This document shows, in pieces, positions 50,301 through 62,733 of a stretch of 64,000 nucleotides of DNA. The translations under genes and the position numbers were made by a program. The first letter of the stretch is position 1. Each line of letters starts with the position of its first letter. The DNA is from Silene conica. Taxonomy: Eukaryota > Streptophyta > Magnoliopsida > Caryophyllales > Caryophyllaceae. Below the pieces are notes generated by a model. It was not told the origin of the DNA. It worked only from the letters and a program-made list of their open reading frames with translations, and did no database searches. The DNA is taken from the NCBI GenBank assembly GCA_029255685.2, contig CM055315.2, positions 29,951,501 through 30,015,500 of the forward strand, read 5' to 3'.

Positions 50301-52759
50301 AAACATGTTATTCATACAACAAGGATTACTCATACCCATAAAACCCAGATTCGAAGGTCTTAAAAGTACGAGAAATAGCGGGTTAAACTTACAGGCACGC
50401 AAAGATGAAAACGGAGTTGGTGATGGCTGTGTTGTTGTTGTTTCCGTTCTCTTCCAATCCACGGTGGCCAAATTAGGGTTTCTGAGTGTGGCTGGGTAGG
50501 GAGGCAGTCAGAGGTGGAGGCAGGCGTTTGAAACAAAGAGTTTGATAGGGTTTGTTTTGTGTTTGAGTAGGTTTACGGGTGATGGTGAAACATATGTCGA
50601 TGGGTTAGATTTTAGGGTTTCGGTTTTGTTTTGCTTCCTTAAACGGTTCTAAAGAGCATAACTCATAGGTCCAAGCCCATCACGCAACTCGAGTTCGTAT
50701 ACGACTACATCCCGATTTTTAAACCGTAACTTACAATTAATGAGACATATAATAATTACATTAATTATGTAAATACTAATTAACTTAATTATAAAATTAT
50801 AAAATTTAGTAATTATTACATAAGAATGTATAAAAATTAATATTTAGATATAATTACGACTTAAATAATAAAACAAGTATAAACGAGAAATTAATATAAA
50901 ATAGGAAATATATTTAATTATAGATATATTATCAAAATTAAAGAATACGAATGAACTGTCATTTTAAGAAATATCCGTCAAATATAATCTATTATGAAAT
51001 ATTAAATAATCGTAGAAATACGATTTATAAAACAATAACAGTTTACGTAAAATACTTTATAAACATTCCATTTAAAAATATTTGTATAAAACATGGTTTG
51101 ACTGCCGTTGATCGAGTCTAAAATACGGGGTATTACAGCGCGACTCCGACATGACATGACGATCTCTTATTGTAGATTCTACCCGTTAACAAGGTTATAA
51201 GCGATACTGTGTTGGAGCCAAGTGTCCTCCACAGTTAGTGTGATAACATGAATAAATATCTTAAAGGTTCACAGGGTATACTTTGTATTTTAATCAGTTG
51301 ATTCACGTTTATCAATAACGATTGGTTTGCTATAAATTTGATGTTATTGTCATACAGATGGCAGTAATCAACTAATCCCTAAAAGTCACACCTAAAGGAT
51401 GTATTCGAGAGATATGATTAAATGATTAATATAATCATATTGATGTCTTATAAAACTAAGAGGTTAGTCATGTAATGATGATACGGTTATTTAATAATGA
51501 TTAAATAATATTAGCTGAGACGAATTAAAATGTTAATTCGTAATTGGATATAAAATGTTATATCTAATTGAGGTATATAATGTAATTATTTAATAACGAT
51601 TAAATAATGTAATTAAATATAAACTGTTATATTTAATTAGCAATTTATACAAATAAACTTTATATACAAAAGAGGACAATAAGCGACTGAGCAACAACCT
51701 ATTGTTACTCGGTTCACACTCACACGGTTGGAGTGAGTCGGTTACAAGGATAGGAGGAGTTTCGGGAGGACTCAAATGCTGATTTGAGAAATCCTATCTT
51801 ATGGTTATTAACTAGGTTGTTAGTAGGATGAATAGAAGAGAACTCTTCTGATAAAACTACTCGATACAAACCTAAACTACTCGGCTATATACTAAGAAGT
51901 ACACGGCTGAAACTCTTGCTACACGAAACCCAATAGCACGGCACTCCCTCTCTTCCTTACTCTTGTTCACCGTTCACAAAATTAACATTAATTTTAACTT
52001 TCTAGCTCAAGAAAAGGTATTTCTCGGAGCATCTTGGGTGCAACGATTAGGGGAATATCAACTCTGATATTTGTTCTTAGGCCTTATTGCTAGGACCAAC
52101 GGTTAGTTCTTAATCCTTTAACTTTTTATATCGTTATTCGTTTATAACTATAAATCGTATGTTTTAATTTCGTTATAATCCTTCAATTATGAGTTGGGAA
52201 GTATACCGATATTTCCCACAAGTGGTATCAGAGCTTTGTTTACGAAATTGTTTTATATGATTTTCATAAACGTTTTTTGGACAAAAAAAAGAAAAAAAAA
52301 CAGGTAAGATGACAGTATAATAAATCGTGAGAAATTAAAAAATCGTGAGAAATTTTTTTTCGCCGAGAAGAATTTTCTGTTTTGTTATTTTTGTTTCCTT
52401 TTTTATTTATTAGTATTGTTATTTTAAACAGTTAAGATGACAGTATAATAATTTTGTAGATGTTTTGATTTAATAAGGATTAAATTAGAACGTAAAAGGG
52501 AATTATTTTGCATGTTCTTGAACAAGATTGTTCTTTGCTAGATAATTGATTTTAATCTTGATTTTGATATTCATCTTAAAAGGTAATTTGAATTATCAAG
52601 TTTGTATCAATGTTTAATAATGATTAAATATTGATAATTGTCGATCTTGTAATATGAGCAACCCGGAATTAATTTGTTCAAATTCATGACTTTAGAGAAA
52701 AAAAAAAGGTTGTTTCGTTTTTTTTTTTGTATAACAGCGTTTTTTTTCGCCAAAGGTTG

Positions 52760-52985
52760 TATAGCAGCGTTTTTTTTGTGTCGATAAGCTGTTGTTGCAG
52801 AGCTTTTGTGGTGTTGCAGCGCTTTCAGTTTAGTGTTGCAACGCTTTCGGTTTTGTTGCAGCGCTTTTGGCTGTATTGCACCGTTTCCGTTTTTGTGTTG
52901 CAGCGGTTTTAGTCTGTTGTTGTAGTGCTTTTGAGTCTGTCGTTGCAGCGCTTTTGCTGTTGTTTTTGCAGCGCTTCGACAATTT
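52760..52985 (+). repeat. TTGCAGCGCTTT repeat in the Angela-like leader
   Basis: About ten copies of TTGCAGCGCT(T) start near 52795, 52814, 52836, 52856, 52876, 52898, 52920, 52943 and 52966, spaced 19-23 bp. AGCGCT is a 6-bp palindrome. Spacing is looser than in the ACTCGG arrays. Confidence 0.75.
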
Positions 52986-53842
52986 TTTTTTAATTCGGCT
53001 GTTTTATTTTTTTATGGCTTCGGCTATTTTTTTGTTTTTTAAATTTATGCATTATAAAGATAATGTATATTTGTTGTTGTGAAAAAGTTGACAAATTTTT
53101 TATACCCATTTATTTTAAAAAGGTTTAAAATAATGTTGGATTATTTCATATTATACGATAATATGAATAGGATTATGATTGATTAAAATTATTGTGAGTA
53201 ATTACGGAATTATGACATAATTTAAATCATTTTAAATAGGTGGTTTGGATAAATTACTCTACATAATTACGAAATTATGTCTTGAATGATTAATTTATAA
53301 GTTGATGCTTTTTATTATGTCGAATGTCGTTTGAATGGTTTATTTTACGTATTTTTACAATCGATTGTAAAATGTAATACTTAGTATGTGCTTAGTAAAT
53401 TATATTTTCGTAATGAAGGAAACATAATTTGTGATGTAATTATGAGATCTCGAATCTCCCCTTGTGTATTATTCTTTAAATTATATTTTTGGAATTAGAA
53501 TGTAATAATAGGATTTTCTTATGTAATTTAAGAAGACTAAAGACGAAGATCGGATTGCTCACTCCCACTACATCACCGTCCAAGTTGGAACATCAAGACA
53601 AGACAAGCTTCTCGGGTCCATTGCTGAATGGATTCCAAAGTTGTATTTTGTTCTTTTTGGTAGGATATAGGCCACACTAGGACTTGTTTTATTTTCGTTT
53701 TTATTCCGTTCTTACTGTTTTTCATTCACATGATAATTAGTGCATCATTTTTCCGCCTAAATATAACCACCTAAGATTGTATGAAAATTGACTCATATAG
53801 TTTGCATGTTAATTATCATGTACATACAGATGTCACTCGAAT

Positions 53843-53938
53843 AAAGTTTATTCATTCACGCATGCTAGATATTCATTCACGCATGCTAGATATTCATCAT
53901 CTTAGTTTATTCATTCACGCATGCTAGATATTCGTTCA
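53843..53938 (+). repeat. CATTCACGCATGCTAGATATT triplication in the leader
   Basis: Three near-identical copies of TTCATTCACGCATGCTAGAT, the first two adjacent. Likely slippage. Confidence 0.8.
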
Positions 53939-54423
53939 CTTAAAATGAATTAAAATAAAGTTGATGGGATCTTTCTCTATAACCTAAAATTGAGACTAGT
54001 CATTTATAAGCCAAACTGCTATGAGCCCGTTTTCCGTCGGTAGGCATATAGGACATTACTCTCCATATGACCCCTTCTACGTTGTGTAAGTAATAGGTGT
54101 TGACTTATTTTACCTCAACATTATGATCCGAATAATATTTCGTGGTTATGGTGGACTAAAGATAGAATTTACAGAAATTTATCGACCAAGAATTCTAAAG
54201 GTAGAATTAGCCAAGAGGTTGGCTTATCAATTTTACAGAAAATTGAGTCTTGGGATCATTTATATAATTCTTGAGGGAGATCAATTGTATAAATGCTAAG
54301 TCATCGTATTAAACAGTTTTTGCACTAGACTTAATTCACAAAACGATGAGTATGCTTATTATATTTTATTTTCTTCTTTACATTGTAGAATTCATTTCAA
54401 ATCAATAATACTGCATATAACAA

Positions 54424-57400
54424 ATGGCTTGCCATACTGATGATCCTATGCCAAGCGCCACACTCAGGCGCGAATCCTGGCTTAAATCTTTTATGGACCA
54501 CATGAATCAGTCCACGCGACTGAAGAATGATGGGTCCAACTTTCCGGACTGGGAGGCATCATTACGGAATGCTGTCATTGTTGACGGTAAGCTCAAGTAC
54601 TTGACTAAGCCAATACCGCAAAACCTAGGCCCCAATGTGGGACTCAACGAATTATTCGCATATAAAGAACGTACTCATCTTTGAAATGAAACCCAATTTG
54701 CAAAGGCGCTTCATAGCCAAAGGTACAATTAATATTTTCACCACGTTCACTAACGAATTCTCAAAAGCACTGAGAATCGTTACTTGTGAGCATACATGTC
54801 GCTTATTTGATGCGAAACTCCAGAGGGGCAAACTAGTTAGCCCACACATTCTTGATATGATCGAGAATGTCGAGAAGCCGGAGGCACTTGATTGCAAAAT
54901 CAGTGAGAGTATAGTCATTGACCGTATGCTTCATTCACTTCATGATGGTTTTGCCCTTTTCAGGGCCAACTATTACATGAATGACATGAGGAAAAGTTCT
55001 CATGAGCTACACTCCCTTCTCGTACAGACCGAGAAGTATCTAAAATTGAGTGGGAGCATGAAGCAAGATGTTCTCATGATTGCTAACAAGGGCAAGGGTA
55101 AGGGCAAGGCTAATGGCGAGCTAATTGTAGCTAAGCCACCAAAGTTTAAGAAGGTTGTATTCAATAAGAGTGGGCCTGGTGAGATAAGCTCACAAGGCAA
55201 GATAAAAAGCAAGGACAGTGACATTGAATGCCACCATTGCCACAAGACTGGGCATTGGAGGAGGAACTGTCCAGTCTATCGTGAGGACATAAAACCAGGC
55301 CGCGTTGTTCCTATTGGTATGTCATCGTATATTCATATGATTGAGATTAATCATGCAAGTTTCGAAACTTGGGTACTTGATACTAGTTGTGGTTCTCATC
55401 TGTGTAATCATTTGCATGGCCTAAAAAACATCACACATCTCGCAAAGGGTGATGTGGACCTGCGAGTCGAGAGTGGAGCAAAAGTTGCTGCTGTTTCAAT
55501 GGGAACATATGTAATCCATATACCGAGTAGATTTGAGTTATATCTGTATAACTGTTACTATGTACCCAGTTTATCTAAGAACATTATTTATGTATCCGTA
55601 CTTGATAAATACGACTTTTCATTCACAATAAAGAACAATAGCTGTATTTTCTCTTTGAATGGAATGATTTATGGCAAGGCAGTTTCTATGAATGACATTT
55701 ATATCTTAGATCAAACGACTGAAATATTACACCTGAATAATATGAAATTAAAGGTTGGTGACGAAGATCAAAATTATCTATGGCACTGTCGTATGGGACA
55801 CATAAATGAGAAACGTGTAAAGCAGCTCATTCAGAATGGTGCTATATCCCCATTTGATTATGAATCATTTGGCACGTGTGAATCATGTCTCATCGGCAAG
55901 ATGGCTCAAATTTCCTTCAAAGGTGTTGGAATGCGCGCTGCAGACCTATTAGGACTCATACTTACTGATGTGTGGACCTATGTCTATCACCGCAAAAGAT
56001 GGCTATAGATATTTTATCACTTTCACGGACGATTTGAGTATATACGGATATGTCTACTTAATGAAGCATAAAAGTGAGTCCTTTGAAAAGTTCAAGGAAT
56101 TCAAATCGAAGGTTGAGAACCAACTGGATAGAAAAATTAAAGCACTTCGATCGGATCGTGGTGGCAAATATCTTTCAAATGAGTTTGACAACACCTTAAA
56201 GACTGTGGTATAGTACTACAGTTAACTCCACCTGGAACACCACAATTAAATGGTGTGTCCGAACGGAGAAGCCGAACATTACTTGATATGGTTCGATCCA
56301 TGAAGAGTCACACGGTTGTACCTGATTCATTATGGGGTTTTGCTCTTTTGTCAGCTGCTCTTATACTTAACCGAAGTCCGTCTAAAGTTGTAGATAAGAC
56401 GCCATATGAAATATGGAAAGGAACGGTCCCTAACTTGCCCTTTATTCGGGTTTGGGGCTGCGAGGCTTATATCAAGTGGAGACACGAGGATAAGCTCGGC
56501 CCGCGATCGGTCAAGACATACTTTATTGGTTATCCAAAAGGAATGTTTGGTCATTACTTCTATTCGCCTACCGAACACCGCGTTTTTGTTGCGGCTAGTG
56601 CGAGCTTCTTAGAGAAAGAGTTTCTTGAGAACAAGTCAAGTAATAGAACCTTCGATCTGTCGGAGATTCAAGAACCAACAACCGAGCAACCAATGGAGGA
56701 AATTGTTCCTTCATCTTCTGCTGCGGTTGATATTCCTGAGGAACCTAGGAGGTCGGGTAGAGTCTCCATTCCTCCAGACAGATACATTGGTATGGTCGAG
56801 GAACTTCACGGAGTTGACGTTTTAGTCCTAGAGAGTAAAGAAACCGCAACCTATAAAGGTGCTATGACCTATTCCGACTCAAAGCTATGGCTTAATGCCA
56901 TGCAATCCGAGATGGACTCCATGTATGAGAATAACGTGTGGGAGTTGGTTGATTTGCCTGATATGGTACGACCTCTTCAGTGCAAATGGCTGCGTTCTAT
57001 AGCGAGATAACCAGACACCTATAAGGGATGACTAGTGGCAAAAGGTTTCATTCAAGTGCAAGGGTTGCACTGTGATGAAAATTTTGCCCCCGTAGTCATG
57101 CTTCGTTCCATTCGGATAATATTAGCAATTGTTGCCTTTCATGACTATGAAATTTGGCAAATGGATGTGAAAACCGCCTTCTTAAACGGTTATTTGGAGG
57201 AGGACTTGTACATGGTACAACCCGAAGGTTTCACCGATCCTAAAAATCCTAAGAAAGTGTGCAAAGTTAAGCGTCCCATTTATGGACTTAAGCAAGCTTC
57301 TCGGAGTTGGAATCATCGTTTCGACCAAGTGATAAAAGAGAATGGTTTCATTCGATCGGTCGAGGAACCATGCTTGTATATCAAGTCAAGTGGGAATAAG

Positions 57401-57499
57401 ATTGTCTTCCTGGTGTTGTATGTCGATGACATACTCTTGATTAAGAATGACATTCCTCTCTTATCTATAGTTAAAGAACCATTTCCAGATGAATTATAA
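54424..57499 (+). pseudogene. gag-pol fossil of the plus-strand Angela-like element
   Basis: Domains in order: gag (DDPMPSATLRRESWLKSF, knuckle CHHCHKTGHWRRNC), protease (WVLDTSCGSHLCN), pre-integrase (LWHCRMGHINEKRV), integrase (FITFTDDLSIYGYV, LRSDRGGKYLS) and reverse transcriptase (WQMDVKTAFLNGYLEE, LVLYVDDILLI). It closely matches the minus-strand copy at 31133-34451, so both come from one family. Several interruptions; not functional. Confidence 0.87.
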
Positions 57500-59448
57500 C
57501 ACCATCGATTTTGTTTTCATATTTTGTTTTTCATGCGGATTGTACGGACAACATTGAACACTACAAAGTGAACTGAATTACATTATATTTGTTTTGGTCC
57601 GTAATCGCCTACATGAGCTGATAAATCTGGCAATTATTTTGTGACTTCGATTGATGATGGGTTCAACGAGCCATAAGTCAAACAGTTGACTGATCGTTCA
57701 CAGATACGGGATTATAAGGATAACTCGTAGGACAATTCGTGACAACGCAATGGAGTCCTAAATGTTTCAGAACATTCGGTGTCGGGTCGTGGATAGGACG
57801 TCTATAGTGTTCCTAGAGTTGATTCTTTTGACTATCGACTGTCTCTTGAGATAAACCAATTTTGGGTGACTTTGGTTTCTTTCTCACGGTCGACCGTAAC
57901 AGGGACCAAGAAGATTTTTTCTGGGTCATTTCATACTGCGCTTGTATCTCCAAGATTCGAGTTGAGGAAAGTATCGGACCCTTATCAGGTTTTGTTATTT
58001 CTCAGGGCCACTCGAGGAGTAGTAACTGAAATGCATGGTCATGCTTGAATAATGATTCGTTTATCAGTTGAGTTACTGTCTAGTCGGGAAAACCACTCTT
58101 GATACAGATCACTTGTAAAATACAACCTTTGTGAATAAGGATTTGCAAATTGTTTTACATTGAGTGGTAGAAATTTAATGGATATGAGAATCGGTTATCG
58201 CACATACACTTGTAAGGACAAGTGGGAGATTGTTGGAGCCAGTGTCCTCCACAGTTAGTGTGATAACATGAATAAATATCTTAAAGGTTCACATGGTATA
58301 CTTTGTATGTTAATCAGTTGAGTCACATTTATCAATAACGATTGGCTTGTTAGAATTTTGACGTTATTGTCATACAGATGGCGTTAATCAACTGGTCCCT
58401 AAAAGTCACACTTAAAGGATGTATTCGAGTGGTATGATTAAATGAATAATATAATCATATTGATGCCTTATACGACTAAGAAGTTAGCCATGTAATGATG
58501 ATACAAATATTTAATAATGATTAAATAATATTAGCTAAGACGAATTAAAATGTTAATTCGTAATTGGATATAAAATGTTATATCTAATTGAGGTATATAA
58601 TGTAATTATTTAATAACGATTAAATAATATAATTAAATATAAACTTTTATATTTAATTAGCAATTTATACCGATAAATTTTATATACAAAAGAGGATAAT
58701 AACTGACTGCACAACAACCTATTGTTACTCGGTTCACACTCACACGGTTGGAGTGAGCCAGTTACAAGGATGGGAGGAGTTTCGCGAGGACTCAAATGCT
58801 GATTTGAGAAATCCTATCTTATGGTTATTAGTTAGGTTGTTAGTAGGATGAATAGATAAGAGAAATCTTTTGACAAAACTACTCGATACAAACCTAAACT
58901 ACTCGGCTATATACTAAGAAGTACAAGGCTGAAACTCTTGCTACACGAATCCCAATAGCACGACACTCCCTCTCTTCCTCTCTTTAGTTCATCATTCACA
59001 GAATTAACAGTAATTTTAAGTTTTAGCTCAAGAAAAGGTATTTCTCGGAGCATCTTGGGTGCAACGATTAGGAGAATATCAACTTTGATATTTGTTCTTA
59101 GGCCTTATTGCTAGGACCAAAGGTTAATTCTTAATCCTTTACCTTTGTATATCATTATTCGTTTATGACTATAAATCGTATGTTTTAATTTCGTTATAAT
59201 CCTTCAAATATGAGTTGGGAAGTATATAGATATTTCCCACAAGTCGTTATACACTTGATAGGGGTTAGGTCTCGCACCGGATGGATCCGAAGGTGAGGTA
59301 GTTGGTGCTCATGGAAGTCTGGAATGAGAGGGTGGGAGGAGGAGAAGGGTTCTTTTGTTCTAGGGCTGCGGAAATGAGGCTGTGTTTTAAATATGAATAG
59401 GGTTCTTATAAGGTCTTCGACGCGGAAATAAAATCGCTGGAACAAGGC

Positions 59449-59536
59449 ACTCGGCCGAGTCCTGCATACTCGGCCAAGTAGGTCTCGCTCGGCCGAGTAC
59501 TGCATACTCGACCGAGTAGGTCTCACTCGGCCCAGT
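59449..59536. repeat. ACTCGGYCGAGT array, 19-bp pitch (copy 3)
   Basis: Five copies begin at 59449, 59468, 59487, 59506 and 59525, exactly 19 bp apart. It lies about 110-200 bp before the presumed LTR end at 59644. Confidence 0.93.
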
Positions 59537-59779
59537 CGTCTTGAATCTCACTAAGGTCTACTTTCCTACTTCCTAGGCCGGTTCCCAGTCCGATTGTTTA
59601 TATTCCTTGGTCCAATCATTGGGTCTTTTAACCCGGGTGTTACACTCATAAAATCCCCCCGTCTTTTGCCGAAGAAATACTGAGCAGCATCAGCGAGCCT
59701 AGCCTCGATCAGCTCATTTTCAGCCCCCAATTCTTTATTTTTTTTAACAACTCCTACATTGCCAGCTTTTTGGCAGCCA

Positions 59780-60430
59780 ACTCGCCCCAGACGACCTTCT
59801 CAGCATTTTTTGCTGCTATTTCACAAACTAGGCTGGCCTGGCCGCATCCCGAGCAAAGACTAATTGAGACTTCAGCTCCCTCTCCTTAGCTTGGAAACTG
59901 CTCAACTGCCCTTCCAAATCTTCAACCCGCACCCGGGAATTCATCAGCTAACAACCGCTGACCAGGCTTTCATCCGAGCACTACACAAACCTACAACTGC
60001 ACATGTTAGGAATTGGAATAAACCAAAAAACAACAAAATAGAAGAAAGATCGGAAACAAACCTAGCATGGGTCGTCGCAGCAGCCAGATTGATCATCAAG
60101 GCTTTTGCGAAAGCCACCAGCTTAGCTGAAGATTCAAAAGTATCCCCGGTAAGCAGCCTCTGGTCGATGTTCAGGTCAAAGTCGTTTAACTCAGCCCTGG
60201 TAGCCCCTAAATCAGCATTCTGGCCAGGAAATTGCTTGATCGGCTGAACAACGACCCTTGCGGGTTCTTCTTCCTCTTCGTCATCATTATTCTCACCATT
60301 CCTGCCCCTTTTTCTCTTCTTGGACGAACGCACGCTAATCTTCTCAAACACAGTCTCAGGAGAGACCAACACGAGAAGTATGTCCTACTTCTTCGCATAA
60401 GGCCATTCTTCCCTAGGTGGTGGCATGGTG
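59780..60430 (-). pseudogene. Coiled-coil ORF of the plant gypsy-type transposon protein kind
   Basis: Minus strand. The upstream exon carries a basic stretch (SSKKRKRGRNG), an acidic run (DDEEEEEP) and DFDLNIDQRLLTGDT; after an intron-like gap a heptad-rich helix follows (RVRVEDLEGQLSSFQAKERE). Basic-acidic-coiled-coil proteins like this are common in plant genomes, annotated as putative gypsy-type transposon proteins. An LTR start and primer site lie 0.8 kb upstream in the same orientation (61177-61194), so it may be the ORF of that element. Its function is unknown. Broken and partial. Confidence 0.45.
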
Positions 60431-60479
60431 TTCAAGTCATTCACATTCGATGGAAAATAAGTATATGAAGTAAAAATTT

Positions 60480-61176
60480 GAGAAGTATGTCCTACTCCTC
60501 CGCATGTGTTGAGCTTGGATTAGCCTGGTCAGAATTCTTCCTGGTCCGACCTACTAATGCAAGCTAAGCAGGACACCTTCCGGACAAACCTATACATCCA
60601 GGACAAACCGGGATATAATCTTCACTGGAAGGAGCACATTCCTGTCCAGTTAAGAAGTCAAGAGCCGAGCAGAATGAAGTAGGATCAAGCCTAGTCAGTC
60701 TGATCTAATCAGTTAAGCAGCAATCAAGTAAATGGGTGATCTCAACCCCTACTTTTAGGGGAGACTAAGTCAAAAATCATAACAACACTAAGGAATCGTG
60801 TAAGTAGTGGATGCTAATGTAACATTGAGTCAAACAGTCAATCCGGATTAATAGGGAAGACGCCCTATTAATCCAGAACAGTGGTTATCTTAGAAAACAG
60901 AGCTTTGGAGCATCCAACGTTCATATTAGGACATATAAGATCGAATAGGATCATTTGGTAGGGACATGTATGATACAATCAGTTTTTACTTATAAGAAAT
61001 AAGAGCATTTATAAAAATTGATAACTTTCTGTTCAAAAATACTCAAGTGTTCATTCCCGTATTATTCTCTCTTTAATCTTCCTTAATCTTCTGTGCAAAA
61101 CTATTCCTCCCATCGAACTTCTCAATCCTTATAGTATCACTTGCCATCTTCTCCTCCCTAGATCCAAAAAAATCAA
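60480..61176. other. Stretch without a recognised gene
   Basis: No supported ORF, RNA or repeat. If the primer site at 61177 is real, this is the leader of that minus-strand element. Confidence 0.4.
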
Positions 61177-61866
61177 GCTCTGATACCAATTATTGTACGG
61201 AAGCGCACGGAGTAGATGCAAAAATTAAAAGACACACAAGCTTTACGTGGTTCACTATAAATGTGATAGCTACATCCACCAAGGTGAGGGAAAATATTTC
61301 ACTATGTCGGGAGAATTAAAAACTACAAAAGATGAGCACATAGTTTTTCTAGATCTGTCTCTTAAAAACTCTCAATGTGTTTGTTTCGCAAATCTCTCCT
61401 TGAGAGAATAACTAAATTAGGGTAGTGTTTATAAACTCGTATTAAACAACCTTAACAAAAATTAATCTAATTAGGACACTAATTCTTAAACAAACTTACC
61501 AAAAACAAACTAAAAAAATCAAGAAGTTACGTACATACGGAACACTAAATATACGTACGTAACTAACTAATCAAATAAAAGAAACTCACTGTCAATCCAA
61601 TACTTTCATGCGTGAAACACATAACACCAAAAGTCAATGCTAATATCATCATGGCATCATTAATGTACCACGCACATTCTGCTAGTTCGACGTGTATTTC
61701 CGGGTTTCAATTTTATCCCTTCTTAGTTTATTGCTCAACGTAATAAAATTTCGACATATCAATGCGACAAACGAGCCAGATTTTAACAAGAGAAACCACT
61801 TATGGCATAAAATTTGGTGGTCTGTGAAGCCCATGCATAAAATTTCACACAATGGCAGTTGTATAT
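61177..61866 (-). mobile_element. Copia-type primer site and LTR start
   Basis: GCTCTGATACCA at 61177-61188 is a tRNA-Met primer-site complement, followed by TGTACGGAAGCG, the likely LTR end read on the minus strand. I could not define the other LTR border; it may lie before or beyond the hAT insertion. Confidence 0.5.
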
Positions 61867-62507
61867 TAGAGCTGATCAAATGGCCCAGACCCCAAAAACC
61901 CTATCCGGCCCGATCCTCTTTTTCCCGGGTTTGGGCTAAACACTCGGCCCCAAAAAAGCCCAAAGTCCGATCCATGTGGCCCATGGGAAAAATTGGGCTG
62001 GATTTGGGCTAAACTCTCGGCCCCGAAAAAGCCCAAAGCCCGCCCCAATTTTAATAATTTGAGTAATGTGTAGTTGTGTACATTTTATAAGTAAGCAAAA
62101 AGTCAAAAGCTGTTGATTATAGATATACTATTGAATACGGTCAAGTTTTATATTCATGTTTTCATATAAGTCTGGGTTCAATTTATTGGAATTGAGAATT
62201 AGAATTTGCTAAAACCTTGTTACAAGACTTTCTTAGTTGTATTGTAATATTGAATGTTAGAATTCCTTTGTATTGTTTTTCAATGTGCGCTTTTTACGTC
62301 TTCATATTTTGAATGTGTCACGAGTCGTAAAGACCAAAAAACCCCCAATCTAGCCCGAGGGCTCATTTAAGCCCGCAAAGGCTGGATTTGGGCTAAAGAA
62401 AAAGGCCCATTAACTTGGCCCGACCCGGCCCGACCTCAATGAATGGGCTGTTTTTAACATATTAGCCCGGCCCAAGCCTTATCAAGTCCGGCCCATGATC
62501 AGCTCTA
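61867..62507. mobile_element. Short non-autonomous hAT element
   Basis: Ends TAGAGCTGATCA and TGATCAGCTCTA are perfect 12-bp inverted repeats. The 8-bp duplication TTGTATAT is perfect (61859-61866 and 62508-62515), the length expected for hAT. Subterminal GGGCC/GGCCC words are frequent at both ends, as in this hAT subgroup. 641 bp, no transposase ORF. Confidence 0.93.
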
Positions 62508-62733
62508 TTGTATATACTATTAACACACAAAATTTAGCAACCATGCAATTTGTACGGATTTAAATTGTAACAATCTTATTATTATCCTACATCGTATTCC
62601 TCAACTAGTGTTGAGAATCTCATGTCAAGTATATACCCATTAATCAAACATATTTTGAACCTCGAACGTTTTAAAAGCAAACTATACATTTTTACAAGGG
62701 TGTAAAACTAGTGAGATGATAATATGATATGAC

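Larger units (their letters stand above)
39538..51137. mobile_element. Solo LTR of a TGTAACACCC gypsy family, with a nested element
   Basis: Starts TGTAACACCCCCATTTATTT and ends ATACGGGGTATTACA. It is flanked by the perfect 5-bp duplication GCGCG (39533-39537 and 51138-51142), so it is one complete LTR left after LTR-LTR recombination. Without the nested element it is about 3.0 kb (39538-41211 plus 49778-51137). It holds an AAT microsatellite at about 40906-40990. No supported coding region. Confidence 0.88.
51210..59241 (+). mobile_element. Angela-like Ty1/copia element, plus strand, both LTRs present
   Basis: LTRs 51210-52220 and 58231-59241 (1011 bp each, TGTTGGAGCC...ATTTCCCACA). Primer site TGGTATCAGAGCTTTG at 52223, polypurine tract AAGTGGGAGAT before 58231. 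Interior: a 2.2-kb leader, gag-pol fossil and a 0.7-kb 3' non-coding region with CCACTCGAGGAG. The LTRs differ at roughly 7 percent of positions by hand count, so a few million years old. The 5 bp next to each LTR (TACTG and AGTCG) do not match. Broken, with about four interruptions. Confidence 0.88.
38717..59644 (-). mobile_element. Gypsy LTR of the TGTAACACCC group, apparently split by two later insertions
   Basis: GCTCTAATACCACT before 38732 is a tRNA-Met primer-site complement, so the element reads on the minus strand and this is its 5' LTR. The LTR starts TGTAACACCCCCAAATCC at 38732. I infer it continues as 38732-39537, 51143-51209 and 59242-59644, ending CCCGGGTGTTACA, about 1.28 kb in all. 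The first break is well supported (GCGCG duplication); the second, at the Angela-like element, is inferred because no target duplication is visible there. Confidence 0.5.

Noticed and set aside
51200-59250. Target duplication for the plus-strand Angela-like element
   Set aside because: TACTG before and AGTCG after do not match in any nearby register, so none is claimed.
25574-61188. Strings matching tRNA (TGGTATCAGAGC, TGGCGCCGTTGCC) as tRNA genes
   Set aside because: They are 12-18-bp primer sites beside LTR ends with no cloverleaf around them.
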